Below the pieces are notes generated by a model. That model had not been told where the DNA came from. It worked only from the letters and a program-made list of their open reading frames with translations, and made no database searches. Below are positions 6,343 through 6,463 of a DNA stretch of 6,463 nt, one piece after another (position 1 is the first letter of the stretch; each line of letters opens with the position of its first letter). The DNA comes from Gammaproteobacteria bacterium (lineage in GTDB: Bacteria; Pseudomonadota; Gammaproteobacteria; Competibacterales; Competibacteraceae). The stretch is from assembly GCA_003562535.1 (NCBI GenBank), contig PWUP01000144.1, positions 1 to 6,463 of the forward strand, read 5' to 3'. Both the position numbers and the translations under genes were made by a program.

Positions 6343-6463
6343 TGCCGACGGGGACGTCGGCGTTCCTTGATTGCCGACGGGGACGTCGGCGTTCCTTGAT
6401 TGCCGACGGGGACGTCGGCGTTCCTTGATTGCCGACGGGGACGTCGGCGTTCCTTGGAGGTAG
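6343..6463. repeat. Tandem array of 29-bp units, each with a perfect hairpin
   Basis: Three identical 29-bp units (6343-6371, 6372-6400, 6401-6429) are followed by a fourth that matches for 27 bases (6430-6456). The last seven bases of the window differ, so the array seems to end there. Each unit contains GCCGACG-GGGA-CGTCGGC, a 7-bp perfect stem with a GGGA loop (first one at 6344-6361), then GTTCCTTGAT as linker. The unit is not a multiple of three and no gene runs through it. The linkers are identical, so it is not a CRISPR array. Function unknown; a genome-wide REP-like palindromic element is the likeliest class. Confidence 0.9.

Noticed and set aside
6343..6463. CRISPR array
   Set aside because: The repeats are directly tandem with identical linkers, so there are no unique spacers, and no cas genes are present.

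Overview
The window reads as chromosomal DNA of a gammaproteobacterium of moderate GC content. The main evidence is the first gene, whose product aligns almost without gaps to the E. coli-type DNA polymerase III alpha subunit (from recall of that protein; no search was run). The genus cannot be fixed. The IS1-like remnant and the palindromic repeats at the right end are, from memory, of kinds common in sulfur-oxidising gammaproteobacteria and cyanobacteria, which is only a weak hint.

Layout: positions 1-2241 (+) are the C-terminal two thirds of dnaE, cut by the left window edge. Convergent to it, after a 46-bp gap, is a small minus-strand gene (2288-2635) for a stand-alone CBM48/AMPK-type glycogen-binding domain with a basic, low-complexity N-terminus. 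A 149-bp spacer separates it from a minus-strand pair with a 5-bp gap: a 286-aa exported LolA-fold protein (5058-5918, upstream) and a 755-aa RND/MMPL-type membrane exporter (2785-5052, downstream). The pair looks like one transcription unit, with a candidate promoter at 5949-5978. It probably moves a lipid, lipoprotein or other hydrophobic substrate across the envelope; the substrate is not visible from sequence.

The right end (5919-6463) has no intact gene. It holds the minus-strand promoter, then a decayed plus-strand fragment of an IS1-family transposase (frameshift, in-frame stop, missing 3' half), then six short hairpins at a strikingly regular 28-29 bp pitch. Four are near-identical tandem 29-bp units; one upstream copy is diverged, and another is inverted, carries a paired (compensatory) stem change and ends in a T-run like an intrinsic terminator. 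This hairpin array is the least explained part of the window. The rest is ordinary core and envelope biology, and I found no convincing evidence of a new multi-gene system.
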